Positions 9,376 through 21,200 of a DNA stretch of 64,000 nt are shown piece by piece. Every line of letters begins with the position of its first letter. Positions within the stretch are counted from its first letter, which is position 1. Under the pieces are notes generated by a model. The model was given only the letters and a program-made list of their open reading frames with translations. It was not told the origin of the DNA and made no database searches. Origin of the DNA: Cordylochernes scorpioides. Taxonomy: Eukaryota; Arthropoda; Arachnida; Pseudoscorpiones; Chernetidae. The stretch covers positions 68,380,488 to 68,444,487 of the forward strand of contig CP092877.1 in NCBI GenBank assembly GCA_030710605.1, in the 5' to 3' direction. The translations under genes and the position numbers were made by a program.

Positions 9376-9564
9376 GAGCAGAATGGTCAACAGAACAATA
9401 TGATCAGCCCACAAAAACAACAAATGTTCTTAAAAGAATCCACAAAAAAAGATATTGATAAAATTGAGCTTGAAGATATAGATGAGGATATATTAGAGGA
9501 CACGGACATAGAGGACGATTCCGACTTCGAAGAGAATATGGAATGGGATGAATTGCTAAAGTAA

Positions 9565-10240
9565 ATCAAATATGTAAATATGTAATCAAATACTCATATA
9601 TATATACCAAATGTCTATTGGTATATATTTAGTTTAACTCACTTAAATACTTAAATTATTTTGACGGGAGAAGCGCCCATTGCTTCTATGGACTCTTAAA
9701 TACTGTATATCTATTTTTTATATATTTGTTTTGTTTAACACTTAAATATATGTTTATGGGGGGAGGGGTTCTGACTTTTTTTTAAATAAAAATATTTAAA
9801 AATTTCCAATATTTGACTCATTTCCTTCATATTTAGCCTTACAAAAGTACTTATCAACTGATAAAATGACAGGTCCTGGATTATAACCTATCATTAAAAT
9901 TTGATAGTTCTTGGTAAAAATCGGGCATTATAATTTATTATTAAACTGGCGAAACCGCTGGGAGGGTTCATCATTAATGAGTCAGGCATTAATTTCCCAT
10001 TGAAGTAAGAGCAGTAGAAATTGTTAAATTCTTAAAAGAAGCATACGCGTCTATAATAGTTTAGTATTTTCATAACAGATGGAACGCTAATACATAATTA
10101 GAATTTATAAATTCGTTTATCTTTTAATAATAGACCGTTTGATGTTAAATAAAGTTCGTTTCTACTTACCTCTCCTGGCAACCATTTTATAACGCGACAA
10201 TTATTTTGGAAAAAGAAAGAAAAAAGCCCATGTTGAAAAA
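9565..10240 (+). other. ALYREF-like 3' flank and intergenic sequence, unit A
   Basis: AT-rich; candidate polyadenylation signal aataaa at about 9785. At 9947-9996 lies a block 'actggcgaaaccgctggg...gtcaggc' resembling a permuted hammerhead core, also found at 39.52, 59.05 and 60.96 kb. No gene recognised. Confidence 0.5.
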
Positions 10241-10820
10241 GTTCCCATGAAATAGCTCGATATGAAACAATCTCTTATAAGAGACCACCTTCAAAAAAGT
10301 CACATTTTATCAATGTTTTAGGTGGACTCTAATGGGAGGTCTATAAAAATAAAGGTCACCTCTCCTGTCAAAATAGACATTAAAACTCCATTGTGAAGAC
10401 TTTATTTGATCCCTTATAGATCTCATGGAATAAAGTCCACCCTGGACTGACGCGGGTCATTAGCCTGAAACCATAGTCGCTAGGTGGGCGCTTCTCAGTT
10501 TGACAAAGCTGAAGTGGCTTTGTCACCGACCTGAGGCCGCTAGTTTGCGGCGACGGTCAATAGATTGTGTCTAGCTTTGACGTCTATTTTGACGGGAGAG
10601 GGGGCCTTTATAGATCAAGATCCTTGCGGCAAAATTTGTATCAAAGATTGAGAAAGCTTATTGGTGAGGATACCATTTCCCAGTATAATGGAGGAACGAA
10701 AGTGAGGTACATATATTACTGTTGAATTAGAGGATTATGACTATGGCATTCCTTTTGTTTTTCTTTTAAACAAAATATTTTGTTTATTATTTTTATTGAG
10801 AAAGATATATTTGTTGAATG
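10241..10820. other. Intergenic sequence with pogo/Tigger-like debris, unit A
   Basis: Contains repeated motifs such as 'ctcttataagagacc', 'ggtggactctaatgggagg' and 'gacgggagaggggg' reminiscent of short Tigger-type MITE ends, plus a local palindrome around 'agtttgacaaagctgaagtggctttgtcac'-type sequence near 10500. No complete element or gene could be delimited. Confidence 0.35.
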
Positions 10821-10836
10821 ACATTTGAAAAATTCT

Positions 10837-11072
10837 GCATGTGTTTCTTTTGAACGAAAAATCGAAGTTTATTTTAAGGAGAAATAACGATTATTTCTAA
10901 CCTTAGGGATGAAGTATGAGGAATTCCCATCCCTGGACACTTTTATTTTTCCGTTTATCATTACTCTTCACAATTCATCTTTTCATATTTCATCCCTAAG
11001 GTTAGAAATAATCGTTATTTCTCCTTGAAATAAACTTCGATTTTTCGTTCAAAAGAAACGGGATAATTTTCA
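10837..11072. mobile_element. Palindromic MITE, unit A
   Basis: Two near-perfect inverted arms of about 80 bp (10837-10917 and 10987-11072; motif 'aggagaaataacgattattt' and its complement) around a 70-bp loop. The unit B copy (about 40425-40655) keeps a longer right arm including 'acatgcag', lost here. No coding. Confidence 0.8.
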
Positions 11073-11499
11073 AATGTCGTTCTACAATCATAAGCCGCAT
11101 TATATTGTATAAAGATATATCTCTAGAAAAGACTTATTTAATTACAAAGTACAACATACCTGATATTATAAATCTTCTAAACTTATTTTACATATTTATA
11201 AAACAATAATTAACATTATCTATGGAAAAATCTATTTGAAGAATTTATATTATATTACACATGTACTGTAAACATTTGCCACCTTTCTGATGCTCCACAT
11301 TGTTAAAATATGAATTGATATCACAGAGTTAACCTCCCATGAGAGACCGCCTCCAGGAGAGACTCCGCATTTATAGACTCTGGCCTCTTAAGGAAGGTTT
11401 TATGCTCTTTTATAATTCTAATTTTATCGATTATGTTATTCTTTATATACTATTATTGTGCCTTCTACATGCTTCGGTAAGCATTTTAAGGCATAACTC

Positions 11500-11745
11500 A
11501 TAGTTAGGTGTCTCCGAGCAACCCGCCGCAGAGGAGGGCCAAGGAGAGGGCTGGAGAGGCGACGGCGAGGCCGTGGGCACCCCGGGGGAGAGGAGGGCTA
11601 GTGCACGCCGATTTGAGGGAACCAAGGCAGCGCCAAGCACAACTACGGCGCCGCAGGCTTCAAAAATAGTCAAGAGATCATTTCAGGGATCGAGACCGGA
11701 GATCAAGACCCAGAGCTCAAGAGGTCTGGCTTTTATCGTCTGGCT
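11500..11745. other. GC-rich island of unknown origin, unit A
   Basis: About 240 bp of GC-rich DNA in AT-rich surroundings, open on both strands over short frames (11573-11788 plus; 11443-11673 minus). Conserved almost base for base at 41567-41812. I see no domain, start context or splice pattern, so no gene is called; a captured exon or transposon piece is possible. Confidence 0.4.
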
Positions 11746-11789
11746 TTTATATGTTATTCTTTATAGAAGGTTGGAGAGAAAGTTTTAAA

Positions 11790-12680
11790 ACAAATTTTAA
11801 GATAAAAATATATTCTTATAAGTATTTTTGACCTGTAAATAATAAAATTTGGTATAACATTAAACCCTAATATTTAAAATGAATTTCATATTTTTCAATA
11901 ATTTCCGACGCTAAATTTGGAAAAAAAATATAAATTTGAAAGTTTATTTTAAAATAATACTATCCTACCCCCGTTCGATTCTATGAAGAAAACTGTTCTT
12001 TTTAGAGAGGCGTCCTTTCATGGAGGTTCTATTGATACTAATATAATGATATTAAAATTTTAATTAGACTATGAACTAATTGTTTTTCTCTTTATCCGTT
12101 CGTATAACAGGTCATCGCATATAGAATTTCAATACACAAATATATAATTAAATACTTAGATTTGCATATGTATATGTGGCCCTGTCTTCTAGGCCTCGTT
12201 CTTAAAGTTGTGGGACTTCAACATCTCAATCTCTTGCTTTAGCTCAATCTATTACAGAGTTTTATTTATTTATTCTCAGTTTGTACAAATTACATTACAT
12301 ATGATGATGTAATGATACATATCAATCATGCGTATAATAATTTACAGAAGTGTTTATTATACAACATGGAAATCTTGTTATATATAATATGAGGTATTCT
12401 TGGGCAGGAATAATATTGTTACATTAGGTTTGAAGTGCGATTTTTTTTATAAACAATTTTGGTGAGTTCCAATATTAGAACACCTTCCTTTAGGTCAGAA
12501 AATATTTCCTATTTTAGTATAGGTATCATCAAGCAAGAAACATAGATTCTCCAGGTCTCTCCTGGAGTTGGTCTCTTATTGGAGGTTTATTTAAAGACCT
12601 AGTTATTTTGCATTATTTGTTTTTGCTCTCTTTTTAGTTTGGTGCTATATACACTAGTGGTCAAAATATTTTAAATAATA
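11790..12680. other. AT-rich intergenic stretch, unit A
   Basis: No ORF or recognised element. Short pogo-like motifs occur at about 12550-12600 (ccaggtctctcctgg, ggtctcttattggagg). Collinear with 41850-42750. Confidence 0.5.
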
Positions 12681-12686
12681 TATTAT

Positions 12687-12990
12687 GAAAAAGGCATCTC
12701 CTTATCGTGCAACTGAAAGTTGCTGATGGCTTGCGCCATCTATCGGAATAAACATCAACTATTCTCGTTGATTTTTAATTATTCAAGAAAGACCAAATAC
12801 GTATTATTGAGTAATCAAAAGAAGCGCTAGCCACGTACGCGTTTCGGGCTGTTGGCCCTCATTAGCGTGGTGTAGCTGTACCTCAATGACCAATTCTGGA
12901 ATAATTTAAAATCAACGAGAATAGTTGATATTTATCCCGATAGATGGCGCAAGCCATCAGCAACTTTCAGTTGTACAATAAGGAGATGAC
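12687..12990. mobile_element. Hammerhead-bearing foldback, unit A
   Basis: Imperfect palindrome: 'aaaaaggcatctccttat' arms at about 12690 and 12975, with 'gatggcttgcgccatctatcgg' and 'aatcaacgagaatagttgat' mirrored inside. Same family as 59.8-60.3 kb. A further half-arm sits at 13078-13220. The minus strand carries a hammerhead-like core (separate entry). Confidence 0.7.
12831..12870 (-). ncRNA. Degenerate hammerhead ribozyme motif, unit A
   Basis: Minus strand: stem I CCACG/CGTGG, core CTAATGA (the invariant G5 is A), stem II GGGC-caaca-GCCC, then GAAAC-GC-GT and A at the cleavage position. The G5 change should abolish cleavage. Identical in unit B at 42902-42941. Confidence 0.55.
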
Positions 12991-13237
12991 TTTTTCATAA
13001 TTTATGCATCTTATCCCAGTACATTATCACATTTGTACTATTTCTTTTTCATATTTTAAATAATAACTAAAAAATACAAAAAGGCATATCCTGACCAGGA
13101 GCACATGTGCTTTTTCAGAAGGCCGAGCGCTATCTCGTGGAACAGAAATAAACTATTCATTGATTTAACCTGTTCCCTGATATTCGGCTAACCCAATTTC
13201 TTGATGTTTGTATTTTGCACAACATTGTGAATATTCA

Positions 13238-13410
13238 AAAAGAGTCCGTGGACGAGTGGGTAAAACTCTCGATTCCCGACAGTCATGAACCGGGATCGAA
13301 TCCCGCGTTGGACCCTTTATTTTAATATGTGAATACCCATAATTGTTGCAAACATCATAAACTAGGTTGCTCTTTTTGAGAGGTACCTAATAAAATGAAT
13401 TTGGAAGATG
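13238..13410 (+). mobile_element. tRNA-derived SINE, unit A/B junction copy
   Basis: Head 'gtccgtggacgagtgggtaa' with A box, B box GGGATCGAATCCC, tail motif 'actaggttgctctttttgag'. Same family as 6252, 43309 and the terminal satellite. Present in both units, so older than the duplication. Confidence 0.8.
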
Positions 13411-13656
13411 TGAATACTCACCTCTTTAAAAATTTATGTGATAAATAAAAATTATGATTCTGGGGGCTACACACCAAAATATAGTTTGCCAGATTATTCA
13501 CGTATCTAACTCACACAAAACACACACATAAGTTGCGCGAGGATGCACGGGCGCGCGCTCCTGCCCCGAAATTTGCTGGCTTGGAATTTGTAACCGCCTC
13601 CGAAGAAAAGAATAATTTTAAATTTTTATGGGGATTCCCCACCCCCCGAATCACCA

Positions 13657-14802
13657 ATGGCCTTGGCTGAAAGCCAATTGGTATCTTCTACTGCTAATGC
13701 AATCAGCACTTCTCCGGCGATGGAGAAGACTACCACCAACCATCAGCCTGGAACAGGCAAGCCGTCGACGAGCTGGGCGGATCTCGTCGATCGGACGAAT
13801 CAACTCCCCATGGAGGAGGAAACAGACGGCTTCACCAAGGTGGAACCAAGGAGAAAGAGGCCGGTGGACTCCGAAGCGGCAGGATTCAAGAATGAAAATT
13901 TTGAAAGAATTCAAGAAAATTCAAAATTTGCAAATTCGCCAGCCGGCAAGTTGCATGCAAATCCGGCCGCCGCGCGTGACGTCACGGCGCTTACGACCGC
14001 TACCTGCGCAGATCCAGCCCCGAGGGACTGGGCTGAGACCATGGAGGTGGAGGATGGACCTAATGATGGCTTCACAGTCGTTAGGAACAAGAGGAGGTGC
14101 CGCGGCTCGGCGTCATCGGAGCACGCTACGAGGCAGCCCAACAAGCCCAAAGAGCCGAATAGCACCCAGCAGCGCAAGCGACCGACAGGGTCGAGAGCAG
14201 TGCCGCCCCAGGAGGTCAAGGCCACGCGGGCAAACATCGCCGACGCCAAGGCGAGGCAGTCCACATCCAACCAGGAGAACTACATTTTTATAGAGCTCTG
14301 TCCTGAGCTCTCGCCCTACGAATACAACAGGATGAACGGGCATGTCATCGTGGGCCTGTCCAGCAAGGACCTTGCGAGCCGTCTGGTCGAACAGGGCCTG
14401 GATATTGAGGGCACGACCCTAAAGGTCTTCCCCTACCGGAAGAGAGCCGAACGCATAGTCGTGGCAAATCTGCCCGGCTTTGTGGAGGATACCGCCGTCG
14501 TGGATGCCCTGCGACCCTATGGAAAAGTCACCTCCATCGCCCCCATCCAGATCAAAATGGGGGAATACTCCTTCACCGACGGCCGCCGGGAGGCCTACAT
14601 CCTGCCCCACGAGGGGAAGAAACTGGACAACCTACCAACTCGCCTAGACATCAGATCCAAAGGCGAATCTCAGCCGGCCTTCCTATCTTTCGGCATCAAA
14701 TGCTCAAAGCGCGGTAAGCAGGGCCACCACAGAGCCAACTGCCCAATCCTCGCCAGGCGGACCACCGGCGCCAGGGAAGCTTCGCCCTCCTCCCCCACCT
14801 GA
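13657..14802 (+). pseudogene. L-A ORF1a, unit B copy (in-frame deletion)
   Basis: Nucleic-acid-binding ORF1 of an L1/Tx1-like LINE; 381 codons, open throughout. N-terminal Ser/Thr-rich region with 'GFTKVEPRRKR' and 'GFTVVRNKRR' motifs, then the conserved ORF1 core (IVVANLPGFVEDTAVVDALRPYGKV) and a CCHC-like knuckle whose second Cys is Arg (C-SK-R-GKQGH-RANC). Compared with 43734-44930 it lacks 51 bp (17 residues) after 'SPYEY'. Followed after 62 bp by paralogous ORF1b. Given the lost zinc ligand and absence of RT, probably non-functional. Confidence 0.7.
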
Positions 14803-14863
14803 GAAAACAGAAAAATTCGATTTTCAGAAGAAAACAACAGTAGAAAATCAAAATTCTGACGCG

Positions 14864-16277
14864 GTGGATAGAACTGCTGCCGATTCTTCTCCTTACAGCG
14901 CTGTGAAGCCTGTTATGAACTGGGCAGAAAGCGTCGAGGAAAGGGACGACAACGGCGACGGCTTCACCGTGGTGAAGCATAAGAAGCGCTGCCGCGAATC
15001 GGGATCCTCCGGCACCACAGCAGCGCAGACCAGCGGCGCTGGACCGCGCAGAGCGACCACCACTGCTACGCGAAGAAGCCCAATTGGAATGCGATCACCG
15101 CAGGTCCAAGAGGTCAAGACCACGCGAGCTCACATTGCGGATGTCAAGACGCGACAGGCCTCCTCCACGCAAGAATTCTGCGTATATATTGAACATTGCC
15201 CGGACTTTTCCCCCTACCAGTACCTCCGGGCTGTTGACGCAGTGGTCGGCGGGCCCAAGAACATCATTCAACTAACCAGAATGAATGGCCACGTCTTCGT
15301 GGGACTCAACAGCAGGGTCCTTGCAGAGCGCCTCATCGACGGAACAGCCCTCAGGACCTTCTCCTTCCGCAAGAGGGCGGTGAAAATCATCATAGTGAAC
15401 CTCCCCTTCTTTGTGGAAGACGACACCATCATACAGGCACTGCGGCCATATGGGCGCGTCACCACCATCGCCCCTTTGCAGTTCAAGCTGGGTGAATATA
15501 CCTATGCGGATGGCCGCCGCGAGGCTTTACATCCACCTCCACGATGGCGTCAGACTGGAGAGGCTGCCCACCCGCCTGGACATCAAATCCAAAGGAGACA
15601 CCCTGCCGGCCTTACTCTCCTTCGGCATCAAATGCTAGAAATGCGGCAAGCAGGGTCATCGCAGGGCCAACTGCCCAGCGCTCGCCAGGCGGAACTTCGA
15701 CCTAAGCGTACGGACTCCCCTGTCCAGGTCCAAGCTGCTCCTCCCACCGTGCCTAAGCAAACCGGTCTACCAACGACCATGCCCTCTCCACCAGTGCCTC
15801 CAGCTCCATCAGAGGAGGCACCAAGTAATGCCCCAGTGACGCCCGCTGCTGCTCCAGGTGCTCCAGCGCTCCATCCTGCGCGACCTCTCCCGCCTGGAGA
15901 GGCGCCGAGCTCTACCTGCTCGACCTCCAACCTGCCCACACCAGCCCTGCCTTCACCGGCACCCATCGAGCCAATGGAGGTGACACAGATCGAGGAGGAA
16001 GGCTCCACCCAGGAAGGAAAGAACAAAATAAGGAAACAGCTAGATGCAGCAGGTTCCCACCACAATTTTTGACAAAACCAACCAAGAGGGTCTCGAAGAG
16101 GAGAACGTTCGTCGCGCCCTTGCCTCCACACCGACCCTCAAAAAGCAAATCCTTGACCTAATACCCGCCCAAAGGATTGCTATGTCCGAGCTGGTCGAAG
16201 CCCTCTTACAAAGGAAGCTCGACACCAGTGGCTCCATCTACAAGCGCCTTCGTCAGGCCCTGCCCCTGCTCCAATAA
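14864..16277 (+). pseudogene. L-A ORF1b, unit B copy (second ORF1 paralogue, frameshifted)
   Basis: Clearly homologous to ORF1a (GDGFTVVKHKKRCRES; IVNLPFFVEDDTIIQALRPYGRV). One extra base after 'DGRREA' (about 15525) throws the frame; the true continuation (YIHLHDGVRLERLPTRLDI) lies in the next frame and meets TAG inside the zinc knuckle (15632-15634, KC*KCGKQGHRRANC). The original frame returns for the Pro-rich tail ending in 'PMEVTQIEEEG'. An 8-bp loss near 16048 then separates 'KQLDA' from 'QQVPTTIFDKTN', whose frame runs to 16277. An 18-bp deletion removes 'AQGLQI'. Clearly dead. Confidence 0.8.
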
Positions 16278-16375
16278 GAGACATCATAGGCTTCACCATC
16301 GCCTTCATCAACGCCTCCATTGACGCTACTCGGAGGAAGAGCCTAGGTCTTTGTCATCTCCTGAGACAACATCGC

Positions 16376-17266
16376 GTGGACATTGCGCTAGTGCAAGAAA
16401 CTAACGCCCACCATCTCGACGGCGCCCAAGACCTCTGCCTCGGCTATCGTGCTGTCACCGTACCACTGACGCAATCTCCGGTTCGGGCCTCGCCTGCGTC
16501 TACGCGCCGGGCGTCACCGTCTCGCGACACGTGGCCGGGCCACATTGTCTTGGCCGCCTTCAATGTCCACGGCCAAGAGATGACTGTCATAAATGTCCAC
16601 CTCTCGCACGACCAGCGCGAGCGCATCGAGCGACTCCGCGTCATCGAGGCAGCTGCGGTTGAAGAGGAAGCCTGGGTCCTCGGGGACTTCAACATCAGAG
16701 AGGACAGGAACCGCGACTCTATCTCCATGGCGGCCCTCGGAGCTCTTTGCGAGTCGGCGGCGCTGCTGGATGCAGCTCCGAGTTTGACGCTGCCCACCTC
16801 CCCACCAGAGTCGCTGCACATGGCGACCTGATCGAGAGCAGTCGCCTCGACAGGATCCTCGCTCCGGCGTGCTTCCTGGAGATTTCAACATCATACACGA
16901 CTGCTTCTTACTATCTCTCAGATCATCGCATGGTTCTGCTCCGTGGGGGCCCTCCAGCCGCCCCCTCCCAACTTCGCGTGGCCGCTATGCTCCGCTCCGG
17001 GCTGGTCCAGGAGCACATGAACAACTACCTGGTGGACATTGGGGAGGAAATATCCATGCTCGATGTGCCTCAACTGTGGGATCGCTGGACACTAATCAAG
17101 GCCGGCATCCTCGCGGAGGCTCGCTCGCTCCACGATTCTCGCCACCATGATCGCGACGACGGCTACATCGGCAGGGCCCAACGCTGCATCAGGGCGCAGC
17201 TTGTGGCCTCGTCGACGAACGCGGATTACCCATCCCTCCCGGACCACGCGCGCCTCACGCGCCACC
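16376..17266 (+). pseudogene. L-A endonuclease, unit B copy (frameshifted)
   Basis: APE-like endonuclease that nicks the target for target-primed reverse transcription in intact LINEs. QET and GDFN motifs are in 16376-16831; a missing base after 'LLDAAP' moves the SDH motif ('YYLSDHRMVLL') into the frame running 16747-17322. In the middle, 'AVTVPLTQSPVRASP...' is itself an out-of-frame stretch: the alternative frame reads GSGLACVYAPGV, typical EEP sequence, so at least two older compensating shifts are shared by all copies. Confidence 0.8.
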
Positions 17267-17289
17267 GCCTACACCTATATACACAAGTA

Positions 17290-17475
17290 GTCAAAATTAA
17301 GGTAACAAACACTTATTGTTAGTTTCCTTAGGTGTTTGTATCCTATGTCTAAGGAATGCTGGACAGCTGAAGAGAAGATGATCGACTGTCTGTGGTTCTT
17401 CTGAACAGTGGATACAGGTAGAGTCTGTTTCGTGATGTACACGTTTAATGTCTACCAGTACATGTGTCAAATTAT
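17290..17475 (-). pseudogene. Antisense LINE RT C-terminal fragment, unit B
   Basis: Same fragment as 3656-3873, with CX2C...HX4C zinc-knuckle coding on the minus strand. Abuts the L-A end. Confidence 0.65.
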
Positions 17476-17734
17476 ATTAATATATAGTCACGACCGTCTT
17501 TCCTCAATTCCTCATCGCTGTCACGGATGCGCGCGCATCATCATTATGATCATTATCATTATCTAATGATAATAATAATAATTATTAGTAGTATATTATT
17601 ATTATTAATATATATAGTCACGACCGTCTTTCCTCAATTCCTCATCGCTGTCACGGATGCGCGCGCATCATCATTATGATCATTATCATTATCTAATGAT
17701 AATAATAATAATTATTATTAGTAGTATATTATTA
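17476..17734 (+). mobile_element. Two tandem Helitron-B 5' ends with AT palindromes
   Basis: Two copies, about 125 bp apart, of 'atatagtcacgaccgtc ... gatgcgcgcgcatcatcat' followed by (ATA/ATT)n. Neither reaches a 3' CTAG end before Helitron-A starts at 17735. Confidence 0.6.
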
Positions 17735-17888
17735 TCTATATATATAAAAATGAATGTATGTCTGTTTGTCCTTTATGCCTGACCAAACCACTCATTGGAT
17801 CGCCATGAAACTTTGGGAAGTTATTTAGTATAGTACTGGGAAGGTTTCTAGCAAATAAAATTTTTGAAATAACTTTTCGCCTAGATAT

Positions 17889-18202
17889 TGCCACGTTTTT
17901 ATTTTTAAAACGCTAATTTTAGTTTAGTAAAACTTTATTTTTAAAGTTTATTATTTTAAAAGTGAAATGTTTGTTAATGAAATAGACATTTTGCCTAAAC
18001 TCATTTATTGCTGCTTTCTTTTACAAGCCATTTGTTTATGTGTATTTTTACATATCGTTTTTATTGAGTTTTTACTAATTTAGTATGTACATCATTGACT
18101 TTTAATGAATGGAAAAAGAAATTGAAAATAAACATATGAAAAATTAAAGTAACATTTTAAAGGAATTTATGTACAATTGAAAATTGTTTCTGTAACGTCT
18201 CA
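17889..18202 (-). repeat. G1 3' LTR
   Basis: 314 bp, very AT-rich, appears identical to 21894-22207. Polypurine tract at 18203-18215 on the element strand. Confidence 0.95.
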
Positions 18203-18222
18203 TATTCCCCTTCTTGAAGCAT

Positions 18223-21200
18223 TTATTCTCGGGTAATAAATGGTCGAAGTTGAGATATGTGAACGCGTCTTGCTTGCTTTTGGTCTTTCAGAGAGATATC
18301 GTAGGTTACATCAGATATCTTTTTTTGAATGACAAATGGTCCTTCATATTTTGGTGATGTCTTGATGAGACGAGGGTCGTTGAAGGCAATTTTTCTTATA
18401 ACTAAGTCTCCTTCTTTAAAGACATACTTGGGGTGATGGCTATCGTGTTTAATCTTCCACTTACTTCTAAATTGTTCTGTCCGCAGGCTAGCTTTCTTCC
18501 TGGCTTCTTCAATTGTAATTGGAGTTTGGTCGGCAAATTCGGGTACATTACCGATTCCATACATTAAGAAAAGCGGTGAAAAACCAGTCACGTCATGTGG
18601 TGTGGAATTATAATTTTTGACAACTTGCGGTAACAATGTGCTCCATTTACATCTAGGTTTCTCTAGAACAGCTATTCTCAGTTTTGTCATTATCGTATCA
18701 TTTAATTTCTCACAAATGCCATTGCACTGAGGATGATAAGGCGAAGTATATGTGTGTTTAATTCCTTGTAAAGAAAGAAATTTGTTGAACTCTTTTGATA
18801 TAAAATTTTTGCCATTATCTGTTAAGATAGTATTGATCGAATTAACAGATTTGATTATCTTATCAAGACATTGAGTGACAGCTTGAGCAGTGTTTGTTAT
18901 TGTGGGATATGCCCATAGATAACGAGTTGCGTGATCAACAAAAACTTGAATGAATTTATGCTTTGTGTTAGATGCTGCTGTTCCCAGTACAATAGTGTCA
19001 CAACCGATCATTTGTAATGGTTGGATATTTGACGTTGGAGTGATCATTTCTCCTAAAGTTGGTTCATGTCTGACCTTCACTAGTTGACAAGATTTACAAG
19101 ATCGAACATAATTCTTGATATCAGTTGTTATTCCTTTCCACCAATAACATTGAGTTATAAGTTTGCATGTTTTGGTTATTGATGGGTGACTCAATGAATC
19201 GTGATATTCTTCCAATATTTTTTTGGTAAGCGAGTTTGGGACAACTGCTTTAAAAACTCCTTTTTGTTTGATCATTACCACACCGTCGTGAGTGTGGGAA
19301 TTTTTCAAGAAACTCAAATCTGAATTTTGTTGGTGTTCTTGAAGTTCTTGAGTTGCAATGTTAACAACTGGGAGTCTTGATAAGGCGTCAACATGAGTTT
19401 GTTGCTTTCCAGAACGATGAACGATGTTACATGATTTCGAGGATAAACTAAGAATCCATCTAAAATACTTAGGTTTCGGTTTCTTCATGGTGAAAAGCCA
19501 TTGGAGCGCCGCATGATCAGTGATGATTTCAAATGGTTGGTTTTCTATGTATGCATGAAAGTGATCAGTTGCTTGTATCACGGCTAGGCATTCCATCTCA
19601 TAAGCAGAATAATTCTCTTGGTGTGGTTGCAGTGTTTTGGAGTAATAAGCAATTACATGTTCCTCATTGTCTGGACCAATTTGTGTTAGGATTGCTCCAA
19701 TTCCATATTTGGAGGCATCTGTATAAACTTTAGAGGGGTAGTCCGGGTTGTAAATAGCAAGGACAGGTTTTGTAGATAGTGCCATTTTAAGTTTAGCGAA
19801 TGACTCCTCTACTTCCTCATTCCAGATGAAGGGCTGATTCTTCCGAGTGAGTCGAACCAAGGGGAATGAAATTTTAGAAAAGTCCTTCACAAATTTTCTG
19901 TAATAATTTGCCAATCCCATGAACTGACGAACTTTCTTTACAGTATCAGGTCTTGGAAAGTCTTGAATAGATTTTACTTTTCCTGGATCAGGTTTTAATT
20001 GATTGTGACTGATGATATGTCCGAGGTATTTTACTTCAGTTCTTCCAAAAATACATTTCGACAATTTTAATTTCATGTTGTACTGTCTTAATTTGTCAAA
20101 AACTTTACTAAGAAGCTCTATGTGCTCTTGCCATGTTTTCGTGTACACCAATATGTCATCTTGGAAAGAGCAAGTTCCTTTCCATAATAATTCACCTAGA
20201 ATATGTTGGATTATCCTTTGAAACGTTGAAGCAGCATTTTTTAAACCAAAGGGCATCACTAAAAACTCATAATGACCATCGTTTGTGACGAATGCAGTTT
20301 TTTGAATAGATTGCGGGTCCATTTCGATCTGCCAATAACGCCATGCAACATCAAGGGTAGAGAAGAATCTGGATCCATGCAATCGATCAAACATGTCCTG
20401 TATGTGAGGTAGGGGTTGCCTGTCATCCAGTGTGATCTCATTAAGACGTCTGTAATCAATGCACATCCGTTTATTTCCATCCTTCTTGGGAACCATAACA
20501 ACAGGAAATGCCCAAGGAGAATCTGAAGTTCTTATTAACTTGTGTTCGAGAAGTTCTTTAACTTGTTCAGCTATCTCTTCATACTCTTTTAGAGGACGAC
20601 GATAGGGTCTAAGAGAAATTGGTTGTTCACTTTTCGTGATGATCTTATGTTGTATAGCTACTTTTCCCAAATCAATAGCATGCTGAGAAAATACATTCCT
20701 ATTGTGTTCAAGTAATTCTTTTAATTCATGTTCTCTTATCTCTTCTAGATGATTTACAAGAATTGGATTTTGTAATCCATCAATTTTGGTGTAAATTGTT
20801 TTGTCTCTGACATCTATTAAAAGATTAAAAAGAGATGCAACATCTAATCCGATCAAGAGTGGATATTTAAAGTTCTTCATTACATGGAGAGTTACAGGTT
20901 TAATTAGTTTATCTATTCTTACCTTGGTCTGAAGGCTTCCACATGTCCTGGTAACACCATCCGCTTGGCTGATGTGAATGTCTGAATTTGGTTGAAGTTG
21001 AAGACGGGTTCGCTTGAACAATCGCCAATTGATTATTGATACTGTTGCTCCAGTATCCACAAATGCTTGCGCAGGAATTCCATTTACTTCAACACTTATG
21101 TTGATAAGCTTGAAAGCTCCTTGTGTAGGGGTATTTGTCAAAGTACTTACATTCAACAATTCCGGGGCTCCGCATACTTGTTTCACTGAAGTGTTTTGAT

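Larger units (their letters stand above)
1..13627. repeat. Segmental duplication unit A (left end outside window)
   Basis: Compared by eye, bases from 1 on match 15826 on, and 3.7-13.6 kb matches 23.7-26.6 kb plus 37.2-43.7 kb, in the same orientation and order. Differences are mostly scattered substitutions, short indels and whole insertions. Unit A alone carries gypsy G3 (1285-3482), a SINE (6252-6432) and an extra Helitron-B (about 3.97-4.50 kb). The copies look very similar, which suggests a recent duplication. Uncollapsed haplotypes joined during assembly are an alternative explanation. Confidence 0.85.

Noticed and set aside
11443..11788. Opposing 71-78 codon frames in the GC-rich island
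   Set aside because: Both strands open only because of composition; no motif, start context or length supports either.
13628..14293. 221-codon Arg/Pro-rich frame overlapping L-A ORF1a
   Set aside because: Shadow frame of ORF1a; loses its length in the unit C copy.
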